Shown here: in pieces, positions 26,147-34,238 of the stretch
How positions within the stretch are numbered: position 1 is the first letter of the stretch
Layout: each line of letters opens with the position of its first letter
Assembly (NCBI GenBank): GCA_003151235.1
Contig: PLWZ01000058.1
Span: 1 to 64,000 of the forward strand
Length of the DNA: 64,000 nucleotides
Origin: Acidimicrobiaceae bacterium
GTDB taxonomy: Bacteria > Actinomycetota > Acidimicrobiia > Acidimicrobiales > RAAP-2
Direction: 5' to 3'
Translations under genes and position numbers: made by a program
The notes under the pieces: generated by a model
What the model was told of the DNA's origin: nothing
The model's input: the letters and a program-made list of their open reading frames with translations, nothing else
Database searches by the model: none

Positions 26147-27213
26147 CGCAGACACTCCTCGAGCGCGCATAGGAACCGATCGTTCTCGGCCGCGGTGCCG
26201 ATCGTGACTCGGAGGCAGTCGGCCAGTTCGGGGCGTCCCGAGACGTCCCGGATCAGGATCGACCGGTCGACCAGGCCCTGCCAGACGACGGCGGCCGGGT
26301 GGGTCAACGGGCGGAACAGGATGAAGTTGGCATCCGACGGCCAGGTCTCGATGTCCAGCTCCCCGAGGGCGGTGGCCACCCGGCCCCGTTCTTCGCTCAC
26401 GAGCGCCACCCGCTCCTCCATCTCGGCTTGGAACTCCAGAGCGGCCAGCCCGGCCGCCTGGGTGTACGCGGACAAATGGTACGGGAGGGCCACGGAATCG
26501 CACGCCTCGACGACCGCCGGGTCGGCGAGCAGGTAGCCGAGCCGGGCCGCCGCGAGCGCCCAGGTCTTGGAGAACGTCCGGACGACGACCAGGCCCTCGG
26601 CGCCGGGTCGGCCGCGGAACCTGGTGGCCGACGCCGGCGCGAACTGCCCGTAGGCCTCGTCGACGACGACCAGGCCCGGTGCCTCGGCGATGACGTGCTC
26701 GGTCAGCTCGATCGGGTCGGCGTTGCCGGTCGGGTTGTTGGGCGAGCACAGGAAGGTGATCACCGGTCGGTGCTCGGCCATCAGCGCCCGCACGACATCG
26801 AGCTCGACCTCGAAGCGCTCGTTCCGGCTCCCGCTCACGACCGGGGTCCCGGTCAGCCGGGCGATGAACGCGTGGAGCGCGTAGGTCGGCTCGAAGGTCG
26901 CGACCACCCGCCCGGCCCCCCCGAACGCGAGGAGCAGGCACTGCAGCACCTCGTTCGAGCCGTTGGCGCAGAACACCTCGGCCGGGTCGACGCCATGGAG
27001 CTCGGCGAGCGCGGAGCGAAGCGCGACCGCACCCCGGTCGGGGTAGCGGTTCGCCTCGACCCTCGCGATCTCGGACGCGAAGGCCTCGGGCCACGCAGCG
27101 GGAGGCGGCAACGGAGATTCGTTGGTGTTGAGACGGACCTCCGCGGCCACCTGGGGCGAGTGGTAGCCGTCGAGGGACGCGAGGTCGTCGCGCTTCGGGA
27201 CGAGCGGGCTCAC
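26143..27213 (-). CDS. hisC: Histidinol-phosphate aminotransferase
   Basis: A 356-residue class II PLP aminotransferase: LNTNESPLPPP, ANGSNEVLQCLLLAF, LCSPNNPTGN, VVDEAYGQFA with the Asp that contacts PLP nitrogen, and the PLP lysine in TFSKTWALAAARLGY. It converts imidazole-acetol phosphate to histidinol phosphate with glutamate. It starts four bases inside the end of hisD (coupled). Confidence 0.94.
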   Translation of the reverse strand: MSPLVPKRDDLASLDGYHSPQVAAEVRLNTNESPLPPPAAWPEAFASEIARVEANRYPDRGAVALRSALAELHGVDPAEVFCANGSNEVLQCLLLAFGGAGRVVATFEPTYALHAFIARLTGTPVVSGSRNERFEVELDVVRALMAEHRPVITFLCSPNNPTGNADPIELTEHVIAEAPGLVVVDEAYGQFAPASATRFRGRPGAEGLVVVRTFSKTWALAAARLGYLLADPAVVEACDSVALPYHLSAYTQAAGLAALEFQAEMEERVALVSEERGRVATALGELDIETWPSDANFILFRPLTHPAAVVWQGLVDRSILIRDVSGRPELADCLRVTIGTAAENDRFLCALEECLR

Positions 27214-28490
27214 CGCCGGGCCTCGATCGACGCCGCGTGCGCGGCCAGGCCCTCCGTCGAGGCCAGCGCGATCACGTGGGGGCCCAGCAGCTCGATGGCC
27301 GCCCGGTCGGCCTCGACCGCGTGGATGTGGCGGCGGAAGTCGCGAGCCGACAACGCGGAGGCGAAACGGGCCGAGCGGTTCGTCGGCAGCACGTGGTTGG
27401 GTCCGGCCACGTAGTCACCCAGGCTGGCCGGCGACCACGGCCCGAGGAACACCGCGCCGGCCGCCTGCACGAACGGCAGCAGCCGGCGTGCGTCGTCGAT
27501 CAAGAGCTCGAGGTGCTCGGGCGCGACGACGTTTGCGACCGCGATGGCCTCCTCGGGCCCCTCGACCAGGCAGGCGTAGCCCCCCGACGACAGCGTGGCC
27601 TCGAGCTCGGCCCGCCGCGGCGACTCGGCCACGATCCGGTCAAGCGCCGCGTCGACCTCGTCCAACTTCTCCTGCGACCAGGTGACGAGCCACGAGAGCC
27701 CGTCGGGCCCGTGCTCGGCCTGCACGGCCAGGTCGATGGCGGCCAGGTCGGTCGGCGTGTCGGGGCCGGCCACGACCACGACCTCGGAGGGCCCGGCGAA
27801 GGCGGCCGGGATCCCGACGGCACCGGAGACCTGGCGCATCGCCTCGGCCACGTAGCGGTTCCCGGGGCCGACGATCACGTCGACCCGCCGGATCGACTCG
27901 GTCCCGTAGGCCATGGCCGCTATGGCCTGGGCCCCGCCGACCCGGTAGACCTCGTCGACCCCCGCGATGGCAGCTGCGGCCAAGGTCGCATCGTCGAGGT
28001 TGCCATCCGGAGCCGGCGGGACGCAGAGCACGACCTCTTCGACCCCGGCCACCCGGGCCGGCGCCGCGCACATGAGCACGGTCGAGGGATAGCGGGCCCG
28101 CCCGCCCGGTGCGTAACACCCGGCGCGCCGCACCGGCCGGACGAGCTCGGTGACCCGGACCCCCTCGGTGACGAAGTCGTGCGGTTCGTCGGTGTCCCGG
28201 CGGTGGTAGGCGACGATGCGGCGGTGGGCCACCTCGAGGGCCTCGCGCAGCTGGTCGGGGACCCGGGCCAGGGCGGCGGCGAGATCGTCGGGGGTCAGCG
28301 CGATCGAGGCGATCTCCACCTTGTCGAAGCGGGCCGTCAGCGCGACCAGCGCGGCGTCACCATCCCGGCGCACCTCGGCGATGATCGAAGCCACCGCCTC
28401 GCGGACGTCGGAGTCGACCGTTCCGGGTCGCGGCAGCACCTCCTCGAGCCGGTCTCCCTGACCGCGGACGTCGAGACGAGCGAGGGGCAT
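27210..28490 (-). CDS. hisD: Histidinol dehydrogenase
   Basis: A 426-residue enzyme for the last two oxidations to histidine. YAPGGRARYPSTVLM, IDVIVGPGNRYVAEA, the AGPSEVVVVAG Ser-Glu motif, QAEHGPDG with the catalytic Glu-His pair, and GPNHVLPTNRSARFAS (zinc ligand region) are present. It leads the his operon; a start at 28490 is preceded by a 208-base gap to the divergent cyclase, where the operon promoter should lie. hisG and hisE are absent from this locus. Confidence 0.95.
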   Translation of the reverse strand: MPLARLDVRGQGDRLEEVLPRPGTVDSDVREAVASIIAEVRRDGDAALVALTARFDKVEIASIALTPDDLAAALARVPDQLREALEVAHRRIVAYHRRDTDEPHDFVTEGVRVTELVRPVRRAGCYAPGGRARYPSTVLMCAAPARVAGVEEVVLCVPPAPDGNLDDATLAAAAIAGVDEVYRVGGAQAIAAMAYGTESIRRVDVIVGPGNRYVAEAMRQVSGAVGIPAAFAGPSEVVVVAGPDTPTDLAAIDLAVQAEHGPDGLSWLVTWSQEKLDEVDAALDRIVAESPRRAELEATLSSGGYACLVEGPEEAIAVANVVAPEHLELLIDDARRLLPFVQAAGAVFLGPWSPASLGDYVAGPNHVLPTNRSARFASALSARDFRRHIHAVEADRAAIELLGPHVIALASTEGLAAHAASIEARR

Positions 28491-28519
28491 AACTTCTCGA
28501 TGCTACCTGGGGGTTTGTG

Positions 28520-28610
28520 AGGCTCCCGGCCCGGCCTCGGCCGTTTCCGTGCTCGACGCCGTCATTTCCTCGTCGGGATCCATCGATCGGTCGGCCGTGG
28601 CCGGGAGCCT
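28520..28610. repeat. 11-bp inverted repeat in the hisD-cyclase intergenic gap
   Basis: Arms 28520-28530 (AGGCTCCCGGC) and 28600-28610 are perfectly complementary, 69 bases apart. They lie in the divergent promoter region of hisD and the cyclase. It could shape a leader RNA or bind a regulator; no clear his leader peptide rich in histidine codons is visible. Confidence 0.3.
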
Positions 28611-28698
28611 AAACGTGGCCCTTCGCTCGGAGCGGGGGACGTCGTCGCACCCGCGTTGTCCCGGGCGGGCCGCCCCGGTGTCGTGGAACGATGAGCCG

Positions 28699-29826
28699 GT
28701 GAACACCGAGGCCTGGGAGGGTGCCGGCATCTACGAGCCGGACGCCCCGAACGCCGCCGAGCGCCTCGCCCTTCTCGAGTACCTGAGCGCCCGGGGCGCC
28801 ACCCTCGAGCAGCTGGTGGAGGGCGACCGCCTCACGAGCCTTCCCGCCGTCGCAGGCGACCTTGTGCTGACCAGGAACCGGTCGATGGTTTCGGTCGAGG
28901 AGCTGGCCGCCCGATGCGGCGTCCCGGTCGAGACTATCGAGCGGGTGCTGCTGGCGGCGGGCTTGGCGGCCGGCCCCCACAGCAAACTTCCCGAGGGACT
29001 GGACGCGCTGATCGCGGCGTTCCTCCAAGGGGCCAGTCTGATGGGCGAGGAGTCGATCCTGGCCTTCACCCGCGTGCTCGGCTCGGCCGCGACCACCATC
29101 GCCGAGGCCGCGGTGGCCCTCTTCTACGCGGAGCTCGGTCCCGGCACCGAGCGCGAGGGGTGGGACGAGCTGGCCCGGGCCCACATATCGGAGCGGGCCG
29201 TGATGGCCTTCACCTCCATCCCCGAGGTCCTGTCGCGGGTCCTCCTCGCCCAGTTCGACCGGGCCACACACCGAGCCACCCTCGTGCGGGGCTGGGAGGC
29301 GCCGGAGGGGGGCGACGGTCCGAGCGAAATCGTCGCGCTTGGCTTCGTCGACCTGGTCGGGTCGACCGCGTGGGCCGAGACCTTGAGCCTGCGGGACCAG
29401 AGCCTGGCGCTCTCGCGGTTCGAGTCCGCCGCGTGGTCGGCCACGGTCCTCACCGGCGGGCGCGTGGTGAAGATGATCGGCGACGAGGCGTTCTTCGCCG
29501 CCCCATCGGTGGACGACGCGTGTCGGATCGGCACCGAGATGTGCCAGATGGCGGCGGACGACCCGGTTCTCCCACCCGCCCGGGCGGCCGTCGGCTTCGG
29601 ATCGGCGACGCCACGGGAGGGTGACTACTTCGGCCCGCTCGTCAACACGGTTTCGCGCCTCGTGAAGGTCGCGGCGCCGGGCGAGCTCGTTGCGACCGAA
29701 GAGGCCGTTTCGCAACTGCGAGAGGACCGCTGGGACCTGAGGGAGCTTGATCCCCAACAACTGCGGGGGGTGGACCGCGACGTCAGAGCCTTCGCAGTCA
29801 GCGGTCCGGGTTCTCGCACCCCGTAG
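28699..29826 (+). CDS. Class III nucleotidyl cyclase with N-terminal regulatory domain
   Basis: 375 residues from GTG 28699. The catalytic domain (~208-370) shows the first metal Asp218 in GFVDLVGSTAW, Lys258 and the second metal Asp262 in KMIGDEAFF, and the transition-state Asn316/Arg320 in YFGPLVNTVSRLVK. These support adenylate cyclase activity. The first ~190 residues, with LEYLSARGATLEQL and an HTH-like EELAARCGVPVETIE, resemble the autoinhibitory, pH-sensing half of the mycobacterial Rv1264 type. No membrane segment, so it is cytosolic and likely a dimer. A small coiled-coil gene follows. Confidence 0.85.
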   Translation: MNTEAWEGAGIYEPDAPNAAERLALLEYLSARGATLEQLVEGDRLTSLPAVAGDLVLTRNRSMVSVEELAARCGVPVETIERVLLAAGLAAGPHSKLPEGLDALIAAFLQGASLMGEESILAFTRVLGSAATTIAEAAVALFYAELGPGTEREGWDELARAHISERAVMAFTSIPEVLSRVLLAQFDRATHRATLVRGWEAPEGGDGPSEIVALGFVDLVGSTAWAETLSLRDQSLALSRFESAAWSATVLTGGRVVKMIGDEAFFAAPSVDDACRIGTEMCQMAADDPVLPPARAAVGFGSATPREGDYFGPLVNTVSRLVKVAAPGELVATEEAVSQLREDRWDLRELDPQQLRGVDRDVRAFAVSGPGSRTP

Positions 29827-29837
29827 CCGCACCGAGA

Positions 29838-29859
29838 AGCCGACGCGGACGCGTCGGCT
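29838..29859. promoter_or_regulatory. 22-bp palindrome between cyclase and small gene
   Basis: Arms 29838-29847 and 29850-29859 (AGCCGACGCG and its complement) flank two central bases. It begins 12 bases after the cyclase stop and ends 18 bases before the start of the 60-residue gene. The tight two-base centre suits a dimeric repressor site better than an RNA hairpin, but a terminator role is not excluded. Confidence 0.4.
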
Positions 29860-29876
29860 GAGCCATCATCAGGGGC

Positions 29877-30059
29877 ATGGCTACCAGCGCGGAAATCGGC
29901 TCCCTCGCCACGACCCTCGACGAGTTGACGCGGCGCGTGAGTGCACTGGCGGAGGCCGCCGAGGCCGCTGAGGACGAGTCGGCGACCGAGCTGTTCGGCG
30001 TCGAGCGCTCGCTCGCGGGAGCGTTGCGGCGGCTGCGCAGGCTCGCCGAACCCCAATAG
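29877..30059 (+). CDS. Small coiled-coil protein (60 aa)
   Basis: ATG 29877 behind AGGGGC encodes a 60-residue, Ala/Leu/Glu-rich, fully helical peptide (LATTLDELTRRVSALAEAAEAAEDE, ELFGVERSLAGALRRLRRLAEP) with heptad spacing. No Cys, no membrane segment. Composition and codon use match coding sequence. It is too small for an enzyme and may be an adaptor or dimerising peptide. It is separated from the cyclase by 50 bases containing a palindrome, and is convergent with the PIN gene. Confidence 0.65.
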   Translation: MATSAEIGSLATTLDELTRRVSALAEAAEAAEDESATELFGVERSLAGALRRLRRLAEPQ

Positions 30060-30087
30060 AACCGACGCCCCGGCCGGGTCGTCGGGC

Positions 30088-30483
30088 TCAGACTGCGTGC
30101 AGGACCAGCTTGTGGCCGAGGAGTCCGGACGCAGACGTCAGCGCGTTCTGGCGCGACGCGACCACGGCACAGTTCCTCCGGGCCGCCGTCTCGGCGACGC
30201 TGGCCGCGACGAGGTCGGTCGTCGACGCCTTCACGGCCAGCTCCCCGACCCTCCGAGCCCCTTCGGCGTCCATCACCTCGATCTCGGAGCCGTCGAGCAT
30301 GTCCTGGATCCGGTCGCTGCGGGCCTCGGTCCGGAACCCCTCGGCGATGACCGAGACCGGCACGACCGGCACGATCCCGTGGGCGAGGGCGGCCCGGTGC
30401 ACGGCCCAGAAGATCCGGTCGCCGCGCGACGCGGCGCGCAGCGCGCCGACCCCGTAGACGAGGCCGACCCGGGTGACCGCCAT
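30088..30483 (-). CDS. PIN-domain toxin-like protein with degraded active site
   Basis: A 131-residue PIN-fold protein like the VapC partners of actinobacteria: GLVYGVGALRAASRGDR at the start, WAVHRAALAHGIVPVVPVSVIAE in the middle. The acidic site is damaged: the usual YDxGAL Asp is Gly11, the DVVDA pair is D90 plus Ala93, and the VVTSD Asp is Arg111. Glu48 remains. Such a protein should bind RNA or its antitoxin poorly or be inactive as an RNase. It starts on the last base of the antitoxin gene, the usual TA order. Confidence 0.8.
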   Translation of the reverse strand: MAVTRVGLVYGVGALRAASRGDRIFWAVHRAALAHGIVPVVPVSVIAEGFRTEARSDRIQDMLDGSEIEVMDAEGARRVGELAVKASTTDLVAASVAETAARRNCAVVASRQNALTSASGLLGHKLVLHAV

Positions 30484-30749
30484 CAGCGGCGCCGCACCCG
30501 GGACGCCATGCCGGAAACGCCGGAGAGCAAGCGGGCCAGCAGGGCCTCACCGGCGGCGATCTCCTCGTCGGTCAGCCCGCCGGCCTCGGACTCCCAGGCC
30601 GCCACGCCCCGCAGGCCCTGGCGAACCCGGAGCTGGCGTTCCGCAGCCGCCGACAGCCAGGCACTGAACGACATGTTGTCCTCGCGGGCGGCGACCTCCA
30701 CGGCCGAGGCGACCTCGTCGTTCAGGGAGACCGAGCGCTTCACAACCAC
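30483..30749 (-). CDS. VapB-like antitoxin
   Basis: An 88-residue protein with a ribbon-helix-helix-like N-terminus (RSVSLNDEVASAVEVAAREDNMSFSAWLSAAAERQLR) and a flexible acidic C-terminal part (GGLTDEEIAAGEALLARLL) that would wrap the PIN partner. It is upstream of and sharing one base with the toxin-like gene. GTG at 30749 lies ten bases from a GTAACACC direct repeat that is a good autoregulatory operator candidate. Confidence 0.8.
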   Translation of the reverse strand: MVVKRSVSLNDEVASAVEVAAREDNMSFSAWLSAAAERQLRVRQGLRGVAAWESEAGGLTDEEIAAGEALLARLLSGVSGMASRVRRR

Positions 30750-30758
30750 GCTTCGAGG

Positions 30759-30778
30759 GTAACACCGAAAGTAACACC
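30759..30778. promoter_or_regulatory. Direct-repeat operator candidate of the antitoxin
   Basis: GTAACACC occurs twice, 30759-30766 and 30771-30778, with 12-base periodicity, immediately upstream of the antitoxin start and downstream of the nth stop. Repeated half-sites about one helical turn apart suit binding of two ribbon-helix-helix dimers. Confidence 0.5.
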
Positions 30779-30788
30779 TTTCCAGGGT

Positions 30789-31493
30789 TCAGCCCGAGGC
30801 GGTACGAGGCCCGGTGCTCCTCGCCGGTGCCCCGAGACTCGATGACGGGCAGAGGTCGCTCAAGAGGCAGTCGGCACATTTGGGCCGCCGGGCGATGCAG
30901 ATCGCCCGGCCGTGCAGGATGAGCCGGAGGCTCAGCGCCCCCAGCTCCTCGGGCGCGACCATCTTCGAGACCTCGAACTCGACCTTGACCGGGTCGGTCT
31001 CCTTGGTCAGACCCAACAGTCGGGTGAGGCGGCCGACATGGGTGTCGACCGGCAGCCCCGGCAGCCCCCAGGCCACGCTGCGCAGGACGTTGGCCGTCTT
31101 GCGGCCCACCCCCGGAAGGGTGACCAGGTCCTCCATCTCCGTCGGCACCTCGCCGTCGAACCGTTCGACGACCGCGGCGGCCATGCCGATGAGGCTCTTG
31201 GTCTTGGCCCGGAAGAACCCGGTCGACCGGACGATGGCCTCGACCGCCTCGGGGTCTGCGCCGGCCAGGCTGGCCGGGTCCGGGTAGGCGGCGAACAGCT
31301 CCGGCGTGACCATGTTCACCCGGACATCGGTGCTCTGCGCGGACAGGATCGTGGCCGCGAGCAGCTGGAACGGGGTCTCGAACTCGAGTGCGCACAGCTC
31401 GCGGGCGGTGCCGGGGTATTCGTCGGCCAGGCGTTGCGCGATCGACGCCGCCTTGGCCTTGAGCGCGCCGGCACTGGGTTCTCGAGGTGCCAT
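30789..31493 (-). CDS. nth: Endonuclease III (DNA glycosylase/AP lyase)
   Basis: A 234-residue base-excision repair enzyme for oxidised pyrimidines. It has LLAATILSAQSTDVRVN, the HhH motif LPGVGRKTANV with the catalytic Lys, VDTHVGRL with the catalytic Asp, and the C-terminal [4Fe-4S] ligands in CIARRPKCADCLLSDLC (Cys-x6-Cys-x2-Cys-x5-Cys). Start ATG 31493. It lies upstream of the TA pair on the same strand and is divergent from mshD. Confidence 0.95.
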   Translation of the reverse strand: MAPREPSAGALKAKAASIAQRLADEYPGTARELCALEFETPFQLLAATILSAQSTDVRVNMVTPELFAAYPDPASLAGADPEAVEAIVRSTGFFRAKTKSLIGMAAAVVERFDGEVPTEMEDLVTLPGVGRKTANVLRSVAWGLPGLPVDTHVGRLTRLLGLTKETDPVKVEFEVSKMVAPEELGALSLRLILHGRAICIARRPKCADCLLSDLCPSSSLGAPARSTGPRTASG

Positions 31494-31564
31494 CCGCGTC
31501 GAAGGCTATCGGCGGGCTCCGGCACCAAGGTCGGCCCTCTCCGGCGGCCGCGTAGGGTTTCGAG

Positions 31565-32485
31565 GTGGCACCAACCGACCCGTCCGATTCGGTCGCGGCG
31601 TTCGATCCCCTCGACGCCGCGACGCGAAGCGAGGTCGAGGCGCTGTTGGAGCGGGCCGAGCGATCGACCGGCCACCCACCCCTTTCCGAACCCAGCCGAT
31701 TGGCCTGGGCCGGCGTGGGAGGCGACTTCGTCGGCCTGGTCCTAAGGTCCGCCGGAAGGGTGGCCGGGTACGCCCACCTGTCATGGCGCGACCGGTCGTG
31801 GACCATCGAGCTCGCTCTCGACCCGTCCGAGGGCCCCGCGGCCATGCCCCGGCGCCGACTCCTCGAGGCCGCTACGGCGGAGGCCGACGAACGCGGTGCG
31901 AGCGAGGTCCGATGCTGGGTCACCCAGCACACCGATGACGATGAAGCCGAGGTCGAGGCGCTCGGTTTCCGGATCGAGCGCGATCTCGTGCAGATGCGGG
32001 TCCCGCTCCCCCTGAAGGTCACCGCTCCCCCGCTGAACGAGGGGTTCTCGTTGCGCTCGTTCCGACCCGGTCACGACGAGGCGGTGTGGCTGGAGGTCAA
32101 CAACCGAGCGTTCGCGGCGCACCCCGAGCAGAGCCACTGGGACCTCACAACCTTGGTCGCGCGCGAACTGACCGGCTGGTTCGACCCGGCGGGATTCCTG
32201 CTCTGCGAGTCCGGCGGGCGGCTGGCCGGCTCGTGCTGGACCAAGGTCCACGCCGACCGCGCACCGGCGTTGGGCGAGATCTACGTCGTCTCGGTCGACC
32301 CGGACTTCCAGCGTCTCGGGCTGGGCAAGGTGCTCACCGTGGCCGGGCTCGACTGGCTGGCCGAGCGGGTATCGATCGGGATGCTCTACGTCGAGGCGGC
32401 CAACGAACCGGCGGTCGAGCTCTACCGCTCACTCGGGTTCACGGTCGATCACATCGACCGCTGCTATCTCCTCGGGCGTCCCTAG
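31565..32485 (+). CDS. mshD: Mycothiol synthase
   Basis: A 306-residue protein of two GNAT domains. The second carries NRAFAAHPEQSHWDL, TGWFDPAGF, CWTKVHADRAPALGEIYVVSVDP, the acetyl-CoA loop QRLGLGKVL, and LYVEAANEPAVELYRSLGF, closely matching MshD. It acetylates Cys-GlcN-Ins in the last step of mycothiol synthesis. GTG 31565 is the first good start. Mycothiol is largely confined to actinobacteria, so this gene is a lineage marker. Confidence 0.88.
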   Translation: MAPTDPSDSVAAFDPLDAATRSEVEALLERAERSTGHPPLSEPSRLAWAGVGGDFVGLVLRSAGRVAGYAHLSWRDRSWTIELALDPSEGPAAMPRRRLLEAATAEADERGASEVRCWVTQHTDDDEAEVEALGFRIERDLVQMRVPLPLKVTAPPLNEGFSLRSFRPGHDEAVWLEVNNRAFAAHPEQSHWDLTTLVARELTGWFDPAGFLLCESGGRLAGSCWTKVHADRAPALGEIYVVSVDPDFQRLGLGKVLTVAGLDWLAERVSIGMLYVEAANEPAVELYRSLGFTVDHIDRCYLLGRP

Positions 32486-32493
32486 CGCGGACG

Positions 32494-33240
32494 CTACGTC
32501 CCCGTGCCGAGCCCCACGGCTCGGCCGATGCCGAAGGTGACGCTCGCCGCGACCGCGGCCACCACCACCTGGCGCAGCGCGCTGCGCCACCTTGATCGGC
32601 CGGTCATGCGGCCGAGGAACCACCCGACGACCGCAGCCGTCACGACCCCGATCACGACCGATGCGATGGCCGCCGCGGTACCCGAACCGACCAGCCACGG
32701 GATGAGGGGCAGCACCGCACCGAGGGCGAAGGCGAAGAACGAGGACACCGACGCCTTGACCGGGGAACCGATGGAGCGGGGGTCGAAGCCGAGCTCCTCG
32801 CGGGCGTGTGTCGCGAGGGCCAGCTCCGGGTCGCTCATCACCTCGGCGACAAGCTGCTCGGCGACGTCGTGATCGATGCCACGGGCCTCGTAGATGGCGA
32901 TGAGCTCGTCTCGTTCGGCCAACGGCGCGCGCCGGAGCGCCAGGCGCTCCACGTCCAGCTCGCGCTGCATGAGCTCGGTCTGGGCCCGCATCGACACGAA
33001 TTCGCCCGCCGCCATCGAGAACGCGCCCGCCACCAGCCCGGCCACCCCGGCCAACCGCACGAACGCCCCGCCGGGATGGGCTCCCGCGACGCCGAGGATG
33101 AGCGAGACATTGGTGACCAGGCCGTCGCTCAGCCCGAAGACCGCGGCCCTGATCCCACCGCTCGAGACATCCCGGTGTTTGTGCTCGTTCGAGTCCTCCG
33201 GCAGTTTCGCCGGCTCCGCCTCCTCCATCACCCTCCTCAC
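32494..33240 (-). CDS. VIT1/CCC1-family membrane transporter
   Basis: A 248-residue protein with a soluble acidic N-terminus and about five membrane helices: AAVFGLSDGLVTNVSLILGVAGA, LAGVAGLVAGAFSMAAGEFVSM, then a long cytosolic helical insert (ELMQRELDVERLALRRA...EQLVAEVM), and three C-terminal helices (FFAFALGAVLPLIPWL, VVIGVVTAAVVGWFLG, VVVAAVAASVTFGIG). These are the features of the vacuolar iron transporter family, which exports Fe2+ or Mn2+. It is convergent with mshD, nine bases away. Confidence 0.88.
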   Translation of the reverse strand: MRRVMEEAEPAKLPEDSNEHKHRDVSSGGIRAAVFGLSDGLVTNVSLILGVAGAHPGGAFVRLAGVAGLVAGAFSMAAGEFVSMRAQTELMQRELDVERLALRRAPLAERDELIAIYEARGIDHDVAEQLVAEVMSDPELALATHAREELGFDPRSIGSPVKASVSSFFAFALGAVLPLIPWLVGSGTAAAIASVVIGVVTAAVVGWFLGRMTGRSRWRSALRQVVVAAVAASVTFGIGRAVGLGTGT

Positions 33241-33300
33241 GCGACGACGCCGAATCGTACGCGACCTGCGTTCCCGGCCGTGCGCTGGCAGACTCCACGG

Positions 33301-33660
33301 GTGGCGTCGACACCGAGGAAGTGGTTCGACCAGAGTCAGCCCCAGACGCTCCAGGCCGCCGTCCTGCTCTGCTACCTCAACGCTGCGCTCGCGATCTTGT
33401 ACCTGATCACGTTCGGCGCCACGCTCCCCCTGATCCTCCTGGTGGCGGCCGTCGGAGCCAACGGGGTCGCCAACGAGAAGCGCTGGGGCTATTGGGTCGC
33501 GGTGGTCGCCGCGTCCCTCTACGTGGTCGTCCAGTTGATCGCCTTCGTCTCGTTCTCAAAGAGCCTGTCCTCGGTGCTCAACCTGGCTTTCGCAGTGCTG
33601 CTGGTGGTCCTGCTCCTGCACCCCGAAAGCCGCCGCTACCAGCGCATCTGGTTCCGCTAA
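33301..33660 (+). CDS. Small integral membrane protein
   Basis: 119 residues from GTG 33301, with about three or four hydrophobic helices (AAVLLCYLNAALAILYLITF, LILLVAAVGANGVA, WVAVVAASLYVVVQLIAFVSF, LNLAFAVLLVVLLLH) and a positively charged C-terminal end (RRYQRIWFR). It resembles generic conserved actinobacterial membrane proteins. No functional motif seen. Divergent from the VIT gene. Confidence 0.72.
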   Translation: MASTPRKWFDQSQPQTLQAAVLLCYLNAALAILYLITFGATLPLILLVAAVGANGVANEKRWGYWVAVVAASLYVVVQLIAFVSFSKSLSSVLNLAFAVLLVVLLLHPESRRYQRIWFR

Positions 33661-33769
33661 GCAAGCTCGGCCAACCATTCGGCCCGAGATCTCGTTTAGG
33701 GGACGCCCGCACCCGTGATCTAACGTGCCTAGGGCCCCCCGGGCCGAGCTGACGTGACCAGGAGCAGGC

Positions 33770-34222
33770 ATGACCACCGTCATCGACATCACCGACCTGC
33801 CATCCAAGGTCGGCGAGCACATCGGATATAGCGGATGGCACACGGTCACCCAGGAACAGGTCAACCTGTTCGCCGACGCGACGGGCGACCACCAGTGGAT
33901 CCATGTGGATCCCGAACGGGCGAAGAGCGGTCCCTTCGGCGGGCCGATCGCCCACGGGTACCTGACCCTGTCACTGATCCCGGCGCTGCTCCCCGAGGTG
34001 CTGGCCGTCTCGGGGATCACGATGGGGGTCAACTACGGGACCAACAAGGTCCGCTTCCCCTCCCCTGTCCCGGTCGGATCCGAGCTGCGGCTCGGCCTCA
34101 CCCTCGCGGCGGTCGAAGAGGTCCAGGGCGGCGTGCAAGTCACCCTGGACGTGGTCCTCGAGGTGAAGGACGCCCCCAAGCCATCCTGCGCGGCCCAGGT
34201 GGTCTTCCGCTACTACCGCTGA
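33770..34222 (+). CDS. MaoC-like (R)-specific enoyl-CoA hydratase
   Basis: A 150-residue hot-dog-fold protein. The catalytic Asp/His motif is FADATGDHQWIHVDPERAK and the following IAHGYLTLSLIP is the typical hydratase motif; NYGTNKVRFPSPVPVG is conserved in the family. It hydrates enoyl-CoA, as in fatty-acid degradation or PHA supply, but the acyl substrate is not inferable. ATG 33770 is 16 bases after GACCAGGAGCAGGC. It precedes menG by 16 bases. Confidence 0.9.
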   Translation: MTTVIDITDLPSKVGEHIGYSGWHTVTQEQVNLFADATGDHQWIHVDPERAKSGPFGGPIAHGYLTLSLIPALLPEVLAVSGITMGVNYGTNKVRFPSPVPVGSELRLGLTLAAVEEVQGGVQVTLDVVLEVKDAPKPSCAAQVVFRYYR

Positions 34223-34238
34223 GCGCGTCGGTGATCCG

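Noticed and set aside
28503-28730. Possible leader peptide upstream of hisD
   Set aside because: The frame has no histidine run, has poor codon bias and overlaps the cyclase start on the other strand.
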